From NCBI GenBank assembly GCA_021371935.1, contig JAJFVF010000002.1, forward strand, positions 248,001-312,000: a DNA stretch of 64,000 nucleotides, read 5' to 3'. The notes under the pieces were generated by a model. That model saw nothing but the letters and a program-made list of their open reading frames with translations, had not been told where the DNA came from and did no database searches. The number at the start of each line of letters is the position of its first letter. Within the stretch, counting starts at the first letter, position 1. The stretch is from a bacterium. GTDB lineage: Bacteria; Armatimonadota; UBA5829. Shown piece after piece: positions 43,354-50,655 of this stretch. The translations under genes and the position numbers were made by a program.

Positions 43354-44259
43354 ATGATTAAGAAACTGTCTTTCGTGATCTTGTTGGGTCTTGTTTCGGC
43401 ATGTGTATCATGGGCGTCAAGTGTTGAATATGCAAAAGTGAATATCGGCAGGACTGTGGCCCATACAGTTACGATCAACCTCAATGATCCAAATGTAAGG
43501 GTGACGGTTGCGCTCGCCAAAGGCGGAGCGGGCAGATCGGAATCGTTTAAGTCTATGATCGGCCGTGTGCAGCCTGCAGCAGCAATAACCGGCACATTCT
43601 TCGATACCAAGACCCTTATCCCAACGGGAGATATTGCCATGTACGGCACTCTTGTCCACACAGGCTGTATTGGTTCGGCTCTTTGCATCGACTCAGATAA
43701 TAAAGCATCCATAGTTTCTCTTCGTAAGGGCAGAGAGAACAAATGGGATGGATATGAGACAGTTCTTTGCGCGGGTCCCACACTGGTTTCAAACGGCAGG
43801 GTTGCCATTGCACTCAAGCATGAAGGTTTTCGCAATTCGCTTAATGCTCCTGCGCGCCGCACTGCGGTGGGCATTACCAAAAGCGGCAAACTGCTGATCG
43901 CCGCAATCAATCGAGATACCTCTCTATATGCAATAGCCAAAGTTATGGTCGAGTTGAATACTGTTGAGGCACTTTGCCTTGACGGTGGTTCTTCAACAGG
44001 TTTCTATCATCAAGGCCGCTACTTTGCTCTCCCAACGCGCTCGCTGACCAACTGCCTGGTCGTATACTCCAAGGTTCAGACATATCAAATGGCAAAAGCA
44101 GAACTTGCGCCTGCAAAGCTCTTCGCTAAGGCTGACACTAAGCCGACATTTGACCTACAAAAGGTCGTCTCCAGTATTCCAATTGCGATCAGTGATAGCA
44201 TTTTCCAGACTCTGCAAGGCAAATGGAATTATGCAGGATTTATGCAGGGGTATGAGTAA
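43354..44259 (+). CDS. Secreted phosphodiester glycosidase (NAGPA domain) protein
   Basis: A 301-residue exported protein. A signal peptide (MIKKLSFVILLGLVSACVSW) is followed by a NAGPA/DUF2233-type domain: AAITGTFFDTKTLIPTGDIA, the CAGPTLV segment, RRTAVGITKSGKLLI, and the active-site-like LCLDGGSSTGFYHQG. Homologues include mammalian GlcNAc-1-phosphodiester alpha-GlcNAcase and bacterial exopolysaccharide proteins. The ATG at 43354 follows GGGGTGG; GTG at 43345 adds three residues. The substrate is unknown, perhaps cell-surface glycan phosphodiesters. Confidence 0.82.
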   Translation: MIKKLSFVILLGLVSACVSWASSVEYAKVNIGRTVAHTVTINLNDPNVRVTVALAKGGAGRSESFKSMIGRVQPAAAITGTFFDTKTLIPTGDIAMYGTLVHTGCIGSALCIDSDNKASIVSLRKGRENKWDGYETVLCAGPTLVSNGRVAIALKHEGFRNSLNAPARRTAVGITKSGKLLIAAINRDTSLYAIAKVMVELNTVEALCLDGGSSTGFYHQGRYFALPTRSLTNCLVVYSKVQTYQMAKAELAPAKLFAKADTKPTFDLQKVVSSIPIAISDSIFQTLQGKWNYAGFMQGYE

Positions 44260-44312
44260 TAACCATTTGGTCTGGCAATCAAGCTCGGCTTTTTTTCTAG
44301 TCTATGCATTAA

Positions 44313-44328
44313 TGGCATGATTTTTGCA
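44313..44328 (+). promoter_or_regulatory. Sigma-54 (RpoN) promoter upstream of the REC-PilZ gene
   Basis: TGGCATGATTTTTGCA matches the -24/-12 consensus TGGCACG-N4-TTGCA with one change and exact GG-GC spacing. Transcription would start near 44340, giving a leader of about 120 bases. Confidence 0.75.
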
Positions 44329-44339
44329 CTATAAAGGTT

Positions 44340-44460
44340 GGATGGCTGTACCATTAAGCTACCCGGGCGGGCATTATCCTTGGACCCAGGGGTTGGTTTG
44401 CATTTGATGGGCTTCGGGAATTCCGCCGGCATTATGTATTTATAGCAGGAGGCCCACGAC
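44340..44460 (+). other. Predicted 5' leader of the REC-PilZ transcript
   Basis: About 120 G-rich bases with a possible closing helix GGCGG (44366-44370) / CCGCC (44423-44427) and a direct repeat GCATTAT beside each arm. AGGAGG lies before the start codon. I do not recognise a known riboswitch class in it. Confidence 0.35.
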
Positions 44461-45435
44461 ATGGTCACCAAGGGCAGTGTCCTTGTTGTTGACGATGAAA
44501 TAAACCTGTGCCGCATTCTAGGGGCGAAACTGGCAAAAAGCGGCTATAGTGTCGTGGCTGTGCATGATGGCCTGCAGGCAGTAGAGAAGGTTCGCGAGTC
44601 AAACTTCGATGTAGTACTTCTGGATTTAATCCTCCCTAAAATGGATGGATTGACTGCTCTGGCCGAAATCCGCAGCATGCGCAGTGCATTGCCCGTAATC
44701 GTTATGACGGCATGTGAGAACGCTGAGGCTTTGGCTCAGGCCAAAACCTATGGTGTGCAGGGTTACGTCAACAAACCTTTCGATCTCGACAATCTCGTCT
44801 CGCTGGTCAGCGATACCTCAACGACCGGTATCAAGGCGCGTCAATGCACAACGCCGACTGCAACGGTTTTGTTCTGCAAAAATCAAGGCGTGACACTTGA
44901 AGTGCATAACTGCAGCAGTTCAAAGGTGTACTCAGGCCGAATCCACGACAAAGATGATCGCACGCTTTCTGTGATGCTTAGGGGCAGCAATGCCCAAATA
45001 GCACCACACAGCACCGTAAAATGCGGTCTGTCGTCTGCCGACGCACACTATAGCTTCACCACTCATGTTCTCAAAACCTTGCGCAGTCCCAAACAGATAG
45101 TGGTTTTGGACAAGCCTGGTGTCATCTATCGCATACAGCGCAGGACCCATACACGAAGCCTTATGCGCATGCCGGCGATATTCAACGTGTCGAATGAGCC
45201 GGTATCAGGTGAGACCGTAGATTTGAGCCTGGGTGGAATGTCGATGATTGTGCCGCAAGAAGTGCTTCCAGGCGACGTCCTTAGCGTCGAGCTTCGCCCG
45301 AAGACGACAACCGACAAGATAAATGCCCTCGCTCAAGTCCTGCGTTCAAGGCCGAGTGATGAAGGCAAAGGTTATTTGCTTGGCTGCAAATTTACGCAAG
45401 TCGACGAAACACTGCGCAGGCTTCTTGAGAATTAG
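44461..45435 (+). CDS. Response regulator with receiver, YcgR-like and PilZ domains
   Basis: A 324-residue two-component and cyclic-di-GMP effector. Residues 5-118 form a receiver domain (VLVVDDEINLCRILG, phospho-Asp55 in VVLLDLILPKMDG, MTACENAEAL, GYVNKPFD). Residues 130-215 resemble a YcgR-type N-domain. Residues 220-322 are a PilZ domain with the cyclic-di-GMP motifs RIQRRTHTR (RxxxR) and DLSLGGMSM. The likely output is control of pili or motility machinery by binding. Transcription from a sigma-54 promoter is inferred. Its stop overlaps that of the convergent LolA-like gene by four bases. Confidence 0.87.
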   Translation: MVTKGSVLVVDDEINLCRILGAKLAKSGYSVVAVHDGLQAVEKVRESNFDVVLLDLILPKMDGLTALAEIRSMRSALPVIVMTACENAEALAQAKTYGVQGYVNKPFDLDNLVSLVSDTSTTGIKARQCTTPTATVLFCKNQGVTLEVHNCSSSKVYSGRIHDKDDRTLSVMLRGSNAQIAPHSTVKCGLSSADAHYSFTTHVLKTLRSPKQIVVLDKPGVIYRIQRRTHTRSLMRMPAIFNVSNEPVSGETVDLSLGGMSMIVPQEVLPGDVLSVELRPKTTTDKINALAQVLRSRPSDEGKGYLLGCKFTQVDETLRRLLEN

Positions 45436-46172
45436 TTTCGCTGACTCAGAGAAAACATCGAATTATTCAACGCTGTGTTGACTTTGATGTTTTTGTACTT
45501 AACTGAGCCGAGTTCCTTGCCGTCTCCATTGAAAAGATTGGCGCTTGTGGCAACAGGTAGTTTGGTTGTGAGCTTCTGATAGCTTCCATATACGGTGCGT
45601 GTGCGCATTTCGCCGCTTCCCCTATACTTCTCACGCTTGATGAGCCTAAGGTTCTTGACGTCCAGCCATACCAGGTCATGACGTTTGTCGTTGCCTCCAT
45701 ACTTGGGGTCGAACTTGAGCTTTGCAATACCGTTTTTTTCAGAGATGACGCTGACGTGGTTATCTTGCCAGAGCCTGCTGGAAATAAAGCCGATATCGAG
45801 CGAATCGAACCTCTTGCCTGGAGCATTCTTCACATTTTCTTTGTGCCTTATCATGGTCGCAAGGATCAGCTTTGTGTAACCGTTTTGGACATATGTGACC
45901 TTGATACCTTCCGCATAACCATCGTATCTGATCATATCGGGCGATTTATAGTAGACGAGGGCTTTGTCAAGCTTAAGGATATCGCCATAGCCCTCACCCA
46001 TACCAGAAACATTTTTCTTGTTAGCCTCCGTTATCACCATATCGGCCTTCCAGTCCTTAAGACCCTTTTCCGCAGCCTTGACCTTTGCAAGTATCGACGA
46101 AGATGTAACCGCAGCCCCTGCCTGCACAGCCAAAGCCATCAGCACTAATATAATGACAGATAATCGTTTCAT
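45432..46172 (-). CDS. LolA-like outer-membrane lipoprotein-sorting family protein
   Basis: A 246-residue exported protein with signal peptide MKRLSVIILVLMALAVQAGA. The body has the LolA/LolB-fold pattern: AAEKGLKDWKADMVITEA, LVYYKSPDMIRYDGY, and LVWLDVKNLRLIKREKYRG, YGSYQKLTTKLP. Such proteins carry lipids or lipoprotein acyl chains across the periplasm. The branch resembles DUF4292/LolA-like proteins more than canonical LolA, so carrier function is not proven. Confidence 0.68.
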   Translation of the reverse strand: MKRLSVIILVLMALAVQAGAAVTSSSILAKVKAAEKGLKDWKADMVITEANKKNVSGMGEGYGDILKLDKALVYYKSPDMIRYDGYAEGIKVTYVQNGYTKLILATMIRHKENVKNAPGKRFDSLDIGFISSRLWQDNHVSVISEKNGIAKLKFDPKYGGNDKRHDLVWLDVKNLRLIKREKYRGSGEMRTRTVYGSYQKLTTKLPVATSANLFNGDGKELGSVKYKNIKVNTALNNSMFSLSQRN

Positions 46173-46206
46173 AATTAGATATATCGCTCCTGGTGTTGTA
46201 ATCTAC

Positions 46207-46287
46207 TAACCCGAATTATGCTCGTCGAGCAAATTTCGGGTCCGGCCCGTGCATTATTCACGTTTCTCGTGAACAACGCGCGCTAAT
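46207..46287. repeat. Composite repeat, copy 5 (modules A'-B)
   Basis: A variant first palindrome (CCGAATTATGCTCG/CGAGCAAATTTCGG) and module B with several mismatches, ending CGCGCTAA. It closely resembles copy 9. It sits between the LolA-like and potassium-channel genes. Confidence 0.8.
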
Positions 46288-46376
46288 ATATACGGACTCA
46301 TATGAGATATGATTATGGACCGGAAAAAAATTTGGCTCATATTTCCTACACAAAGAGGAGGGTATCACGCGTGTGA

Positions 46377-47405
46377 TCATATACCTTCGTCGGTTTGGGC
46401 ACCGGCAAGCGAGATCGCTTTGTCGAGCTGCTCGGGAGTGCCGATTGCAATGAGCACATCTCCTTCGTGAAGAACTTCATCAGGACCGGGATTGGCCACC
46501 ATTTTGCCGGAGGCTTTACTGATCGCGATTACAGTAATACCTGTTTTGTCCTTCAAGCCGGAATCGCTTATGGATTGGCCGATGAGTTTTGATTCCGAGC
46601 TTATTTTCAGTTCTTCTATCATCATCTTGAGGTCATCGGTGTGCATTGCAAGTTCCAGAAAGTCCAGAACATTCGGGCGCAGCACGGATTGTGCCATCCT
46701 CTTTCCGCCCATCACATAAGGTGACATCACTCTGTCGGCTCCAGCCATTTTGAGTTTGTCCTCGTTTTCTTCCTGTATCGAACGCGCCATGATAAACAGG
46801 CTTGGGTTGAGTGCGCGGGCGCTGAGGGTGATGAAGACATTGTCTTCGTCTGTTGGAGCCACGGTTATAAGCCCTTTTGCGCGCTCAATGCCTGCTGCCT
46901 TGAGTACTTTATCGTCACTTGCGTTTCCCTCGATGAATGGAATGTCCTGAGCGACAAGCTTAGGGAGCTGCTCAGGGTTTCGCTCTATCACGCAATGAGC
47001 GACATTCTCGCGCTGCAGGTCTTTTACTATCTGCTGTCCCATCCTGCCGAATCCGCAGATTATGAAATGATTGCGCAGTTTAGATATATTTTTTTGCATG
47101 CGTTTCCTCTGTAATGCGTGCCATATCTGTTCGCCGACCAGAGCCTGTATAAGGCTTGCACCGGCCCAGAAGACAATAGCGACACCGAAAACAATCAGGA
47201 CTATTGTAAATATTTTCCCAGGAACATCCAGCGGTTGCACGACTTCATAGCCAACTGTGCCCAGGGTGATTACGGTCATATACAGGGAATCGAGCAGGCT
47301 CCAGCCTTCGAGTATATGATAACCTGCCGTTCCAAGAGCTACCAAAGCGACCAATGCAGCCAGCGCCAGCCTGAAATGTCTTATGGGATCGTTTTGATAG
47401 AGCAT
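46377..47405 (-). CDS. RCK-gated potassium channel
   Basis: A 342-residue MthK-like channel subunit. Two membrane helices (about residues 12-30 and 62-85) flank a pore loop with filter TLGTVGYEVVQPL; the usual second Gly of GYG is Glu here, a variant common in bacterial homologues. A TrkA-N (RCK) domain follows with NHFIICGFGRMGQQIVKDLQ (Rossmann GxGxxG) at about residue 112, and a TrkA-C domain at 250-330 (LIGQSISDSGLKDKTG). It is expected to form a tetramer gated by a ligand or by NAD(H) binding. Confidence 0.9.
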   Translation of the reverse strand: MLYQNDPIRHFRLALAALVALVALGTAGYHILEGWSLLDSLYMTVITLGTVGYEVVQPLDVPGKIFTIVLIVFGVAIVFWAGASLIQALVGEQIWHALQRKRMQKNISKLRNHFIICGFGRMGQQIVKDLQRENVAHCVIERNPEQLPKLVAQDIPFIEGNASDDKVLKAAGIERAKGLITVAPTDEDNVFITLSARALNPSLFIMARSIQEENEDKLKMAGADRVMSPYVMGGKRMAQSVLRPNVLDFLELAMHTDDLKMMIEELKISSESKLIGQSISDSGLKDKTGITVIAISKASGKMVANPGPDEVLHEGDVLIAIGTPEQLDKAISLAGAQTDEGI

Positions 47406-47414
47406 TAGTCCCTC

Positions 47415-47516
47415 TAGCCCGCATTATTCACGATGAACATGAATAATGTTCTCGAAAACCCGGATTATGCGAGAAGCGCATAATCTGGACTAGGCAATTT
47501 ATACTACGTAAATTGC
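47415..47516. repeat. Composite repeat, copy 6 (modules B-A-C)
   Basis: Contains all three palindromes in the reverse order of copy 1: module B (GCATTATTCACG...ATGAATAATG), module A (CCGGATTATGCG...CGCATAATCTGG) and module C (GCAATTTAT...GTAAATTGC). Begins TAGCCC. It sits between coaX and the channel gene. Confidence 0.85.
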
Positions 47517-47573
47517 ATGTTTGGATCTTTATAGAACACATATCTCTGATACAAGTTAACGGCCGTTTTTTAC

Positions 47574-48353
47574 TTAGGCAATCCTTGAGCGTATGCGCTC
47601 ATAAATTATGCGTAAACCTTCGAGTGTAAGCTGGTCATCGCAGATTTCTATTGTACGGCTGTGCTCAGCGATGACCGATGCCAGTCCGCCAGTGGCAATT
47701 ACTCTTGCTCCGCCGCCCATCTCCAATTGGAAACGGTTAACCAGCGAATCAATCTGACCGGCGAATCCAAAGATCATACCGGATTGCAGGCTGGAAGCAG
47801 TGGTGTCGCCGATTGCCTTTGGCGGAGCTACAAGCTGAATGCTTGTAAGTTTGGCGGCGCGCGCAACAAGCGCATCCAACGATATCTGTATGCCCGGAGC
47901 TATTGCTCCACCTAGATATTCGCCACTTTCAGAGACTGCGTCCAAGGTCGTTCCTGTGCCCAGGTCAACGACAATCACTTTGCCGCCGTATTTTGCATGC
48001 GCAGCAACAGCATTGGCAATCCGATCTGCTCCGACATCCGTCATGGGGTGATAATTTATCTTTATTCCAAGATCGATATCGGGACCCAAAATGGTTGGTG
48101 CGCCAACATCCAAATGAAATTTTGTAAGCCTGATCAGTGCATCTATCGTCGCCGGCACAACACTTGAGACCACGACCCCGTCAATTTGGTCAAATGATAT
48201 ACCGACCTTGCTAAATAGGGGCAGCAGCAGAGCAGCGTATTCGTCACCTGTCCTGCGAGCAACCGTGCCTATACGCCAGTCCGCACGTATTGTACGGTCA
48301 TCAAAGACGGCAAAAGCAGTATTCGTGTTACCAACATCAATAGCTAAAAGCAT
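47574..48353 (-). CDS. coaX: Type III pantothenate kinase
   Basis: First enzyme of coenzyme A synthesis: phosphorylates pantothenate. The 259-residue ASKHA protein has LLAIDVGNTNTAFAVFDD at the start, SSVVPATIDAL, VGADRIANAVAAH, VVDLGTGTTLDAVS, and GGAIAPGIQISLDALVARAA, all diagnostic of CoaX. Length is typical. No clear Shine-Dalgarno sequence before the ATG. Confidence 0.96.
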   Translation of the reverse strand: MLLAIDVGNTNTAFAVFDDRTIRADWRIGTVARRTGDEYAALLLPLFSKVGISFDQIDGVVVSSVVPATIDALIRLTKFHLDVGAPTILGPDIDLGIKINYHPMTDVGADRIANAVAAHAKYGGKVIVVDLGTGTTLDAVSESGEYLGGAIAPGIQISLDALVARAAKLTSIQLVAPPKAIGDTTASSLQSGMIFGFAGQIDSLVNRFQLEMGGGARVIATGGLASVIAEHSRTIEICDDQLTLEGLRIIYERIRSRIA

Positions 48354-48410
48354 CTGTACAATTTACTATTTGGGATTTTGTATTGATTATTTTGGGATTG
48401 AGTATTCGGC

Positions 48411-48441
48411 AAAAAGAGCGGCGCAATTGCTGCTCCGCTCT
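48411..48441 (-). terminator. Intrinsic terminator of the CAP-domain gene
   Basis: AGAGCGG at 48415-48421 pairs with CCGCTCT at 48435-48441, with GCAATTGC inside the loop. On the minus strand the stem is followed by TTTTT. It lies 36 bases past the gene stop. Confidence 0.75.
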
Positions 48442-48476
48442 CTACTTAATGCAATACCTTTATTTTTCCTGCCTTG

Positions 48477-48986
48477 CTAATCTATCTGCGCAAGGAAAAG
48501 CTCGGTAATCCAGAACTGCCCATCGGGGGAGATATATACACCGACGCCCATCTGCTCAAATTTCGGGTCGAGAATGTTTTTCCGGTGTTTGGGCGAGTTC
48601 ATCAATGCTCTCTGCCCCCTCTCGACATCAACAACTGAGCAATAAAAAAGATTTTCTCCAAGGTATGCCCATGTAGGCGTCATGCCCAGTGCATGTAGAT
48701 ACCTGTCCATGGGGGTCCTCAGACCCGGTGTCGGAGAATAATGGTTAAAATAATTCTTTTCCCACATCTCCCTGCTATGCTCACGAGCCACTTGCACAAG
48801 CAGAGGGTTTGACGAAAGCACCCTCAAGTTTCGGTCCCATCGCTCCGCATTGGTCATATCGACATATTTGCGTTCGATAGCCGACATCCGTGCCGTGACG
48901 CTGTTAGGATGCGTCCCCGGCATCGTGGATGCGGAGAAATTGGTACCTAAAAGCAATGTGGCCAAGTAGAGCGATAGTTTCGTCAT
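48477..48986 (-). CDS. Secreted CAP-domain (SCP/YkwD-like) protein
   Basis: A 169-residue exported protein. The signal peptide (MTKLSLYLATLLLGTNFSAS) is followed by a CAP domain: MTNAERWDRNLRVLSSNPLL, VAREHSREMW with the conserved His, NYFNHYSPTPG, YLGENLFY, and MNSPKHRKNILDPKFEQMGV. CAP proteins are extracellular and of varied, often unknown, function. The ATG at 48986 has GGGAGG six bases upstream, better than the frame start at 49004. Confidence 0.87.
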   Translation of the reverse strand: MTKLSLYLATLLLGTNFSASTMPGTHPNSVTARMSAIERKYVDMTNAERWDRNLRVLSSNPLLVQVAREHSREMWEKNYFNHYSPTPGLRTPMDRYLHALGMTPTWAYLGENLFYCSVVDVERGQRALMNSPKHRKNILDPKFEQMGVGVYISPDGQFWITELFLAQID

Positions 48987-49041
48987 GTTCTGCCTCCCAC
49001 GCAAAACTATCCTTCCTTACTTGGACCCCCCAGCCAACTGC

Positions 49042-49118
49042 AATTTATCGCGCAAGCCTAAAAACCGGCATTTCTACCAGTGCAATTGTTGTGCCAGTGA
49101 GCCGTTTTGCGATAAATT
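49042..49118 (+). ncRNA. Candidate structured element, 77 bases
   Basis: AATTTATCGC (49042-49051) pairs perfectly with GCGATAAATT (49109-49118). Inside, CGGC/GCCG and a GTGCAA/TTGTGC hairpin could fold further. It matches no RNA family I know. The strand is not certain. The rest of the gap 48987-49289 shows only the promoter described next. Confidence 0.3.
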
Positions 49119-49229
49119 TATTGTTCAGGCGATTTGGGTCTGTATGCATCGACTTTGATAATTGTGATACCCAAACACCGGAACGCCATAATGCAAGCTG
49201 ACGTCAAAGAAGATAAGATATATTGGGGT

Positions 49230-49259
49230 TTGGGTCAGGGTTGGAGTTGATGTTATAAT
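49230..49259 (+). promoter_or_regulatory. Sigma-70 promoter of the M48 protease gene
   Basis: TTGGGT at 49230-49235, an 18-bp spacer and a perfect TATAAT at 49254-49259 with TGT before it (extended -10). About 30 bases before the start codon. Confidence 0.6.
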
Positions 49260-49289
49260 GAAATGTGTTGACTAAGGGTGGTTCTACAC

Positions 49290-50459
49290 ATGCAGTCCAT
49301 TAAGATAGCAGGCCTTGTTCGGATATTAGTTGTGAGTTTAGTTGCATTGGCCATGCCGATTATGGTCATTGCAGCGGATATCGACTCCGAACTGGGTGAT
49401 AATGAGGTCAAACTCGGCAAAGAGTCTGCCAAGGAAGTCGCCAAGAACTATAAGCTCAGTGACAATGCCGCCGACCTTAAACACCTGCGCGATATGGGCG
49501 CAAAGATCGCTTCCGTTGCAAATAAAACAGAGATTAATGCGCTCTACGGTTCCTCGAAAGTAACCCCGTTTGACTATACGTTCGACATTATCGAGGATAA
49601 AGACATCAATGCGTTCAGCGTGCCGGGCGGCCATATATATGTCTATCGCGGGCTGCTCAACTTCGTTCAGTCCGACCATGAACTGGCCGGGGTAGTCGCG
49701 CATGAAATAATACATGCCGCCCATCATCACATGGTCTATCTGCTTAAGAAACAGGCAACACTCAACAATCAGCTTGCAATTGCGCTGCTGGCGACAATGA
49801 TAGGTGGAGTTAGAAGCGCCGATATGCAGAATGTGTTGATGGGTGTGCAGCTATATCAGGTAGCGATACTCAATGGGTATGGCCAGGAAGCTGAACGCGA
49901 TGCTGATAATGGCGGTGCGATCCTCATGCAGGAAGCGGGCTATAATCCTGTGGGTCTGCTTACATTTTTGGAAAGACTTGCCAAACGCCCCGAGCTTGTC
50001 GACTACGGCATTTACCGCTCACACCCTCTTGATGATGAACGCGTAAAGGCTGCAAAAGCCGTTATCGAGGGTCTGGGCCTGCCTATAAACAGGCGTCAGA
50101 CTACAAACGCAATCGTTGCACAGGTTACGACAAATACGGTTGATGACACTCAGATATCTGATGTCAGCATTGATGGAAAGGTCATATACCGTCCTGCCCC
50201 GACGGCAGACAAAACCTCTGAGGTGCGAGCAAAAGAAACAGCGGACAGAATCAACAAGGCTCTGGATTCCAACATACAGATGTATGAGTTGAGTGTGGAC
50301 CCACTTGTTGGTGGAGTGGTGGCACGTGGGGAAGCGCTGTTGGTGGTCTCCGAAGCAGATGGAAAGTTGATGGACAAAACACCGGCGGAAATATCCAAAG
50401 AAGCAGCGGCAGCCATACGCAATGTGATCTGGCGTCAGCTTGTGGATACTATTCACTAG
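49290..50459 (+). CDS. M48-family zinc metalloprotease
   Basis: A 389-residue exported protease related to BepA/YfgC. The signal peptide (RILVVSLVALAMPIMVIA) is followed by the peptidase domain: NAFSVPGGHIYVYRGLLNFV, the zinc site HEIIHAAHHH (HExxH) near residue 142, and AERDADNGGAILMQEAGYNP providing the third ligand. The C-terminal 120 residues are of unknown fold rather than the TPR domain of BepA. It likely acts on periplasmic or outer-membrane proteins. The ATG at 49290 follows AGGGTGG. The stop TAG begins repeat copy 7. Confidence 0.9.
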   Translation: MQSIKIAGLVRILVVSLVALAMPIMVIAADIDSELGDNEVKLGKESAKEVAKNYKLSDNAADLKHLRDMGAKIASVANKTEINALYGSSKVTPFDYTFDIIEDKDINAFSVPGGHIYVYRGLLNFVQSDHELAGVVAHEIIHAAHHHMVYLLKKQATLNNQLAIALLATMIGGVRSADMQNVLMGVQLYQVAILNGYGQEAERDADNGGAILMQEAGYNPVGLLTFLERLAKRPELVDYGIYRSHPLDDERVKAAKAVIEGLGLPINRRQTTNAIVAQVTTNTVDDTQISDVSIDGKVIYRPAPTADKTSEVRAKETADRINKALDSNIQMYELSVDPLVGGVVARGEALLVVSEADGKLMDKTPAEISKEAAAAIRNVIWRQLVDTIH

Positions 50460-50534
50460 CCCGTATTATGCGGAAGCGCATAATACGGGTTTCCGAGAGC
50501 ATTATTCATGTTCCTCGTGAATAATGCGGGCTAG
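50457..50534. repeat. Composite repeat, copy 7 (modules A-B)
   Basis: TAGCCC, then module A (CCGTATTATGCG...CGCATAATACGG) and module B (GCATTATTCATG...CGTGAATAATGC), ending GGGCTAG. Both ends show the complementary TAGCCC/GGGCTA termini. Its first triplet is the stop codon of the M48 gene. Confidence 0.88.
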
Positions 50535-50584
50535 GTGTTGGGTTCTAGATTACGGCTGATGGAGATTTTAGAGGATGTGTTAAT

Positions 50585-50622
50585 GTGAGGAACCTGCTTT
50601 TGCAGATTCCTCACTTATTTTA
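50585..50622 (+). terminator. Intrinsic terminator downstream of the M48 gene
   Basis: A long stem: GTGAGGAA/TTCCTCAC and CTGC/GCAG around a TTTT loop (50585-50614), with one C-A mismatch, then TTATTTTAAT. It follows repeat copy 7. Confidence 0.8.
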
Positions 50623-50634
50623 ATATGCTCGATT

Positions 50635-50655
50635 TAGCCCGCATAATACGGACTA
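50635..50655. repeat. Composite repeat, copy 8 (half of module A)
   Basis: TAGCCCGCATAATACGGACTA, a remnant of one module-A arm with the terminal TAG/CTA. On the minus strand its first triplet is the stop codon of the TonB-dependent receptor gene. Confidence 0.65.

Noticed and set aside
43308-43940. 210-codon minus-strand ORF
   Set aside because: It is a shadow of the NAGPA-domain gene on the other strand, which has a signal peptide and conserved motifs.
44340-44375. tRNA-like D-arm on the minus strand (GGGTAGCTTAATGGTACAGC)
   Set aside because: No anticodon arm or T-arm follows; probably chance.
44340-44460. Cyclic-di-GMP riboswitch before the REC-PilZ gene
   Set aside because: The GEMM core (GGCAAACC, CGCAAAGC) is absent.
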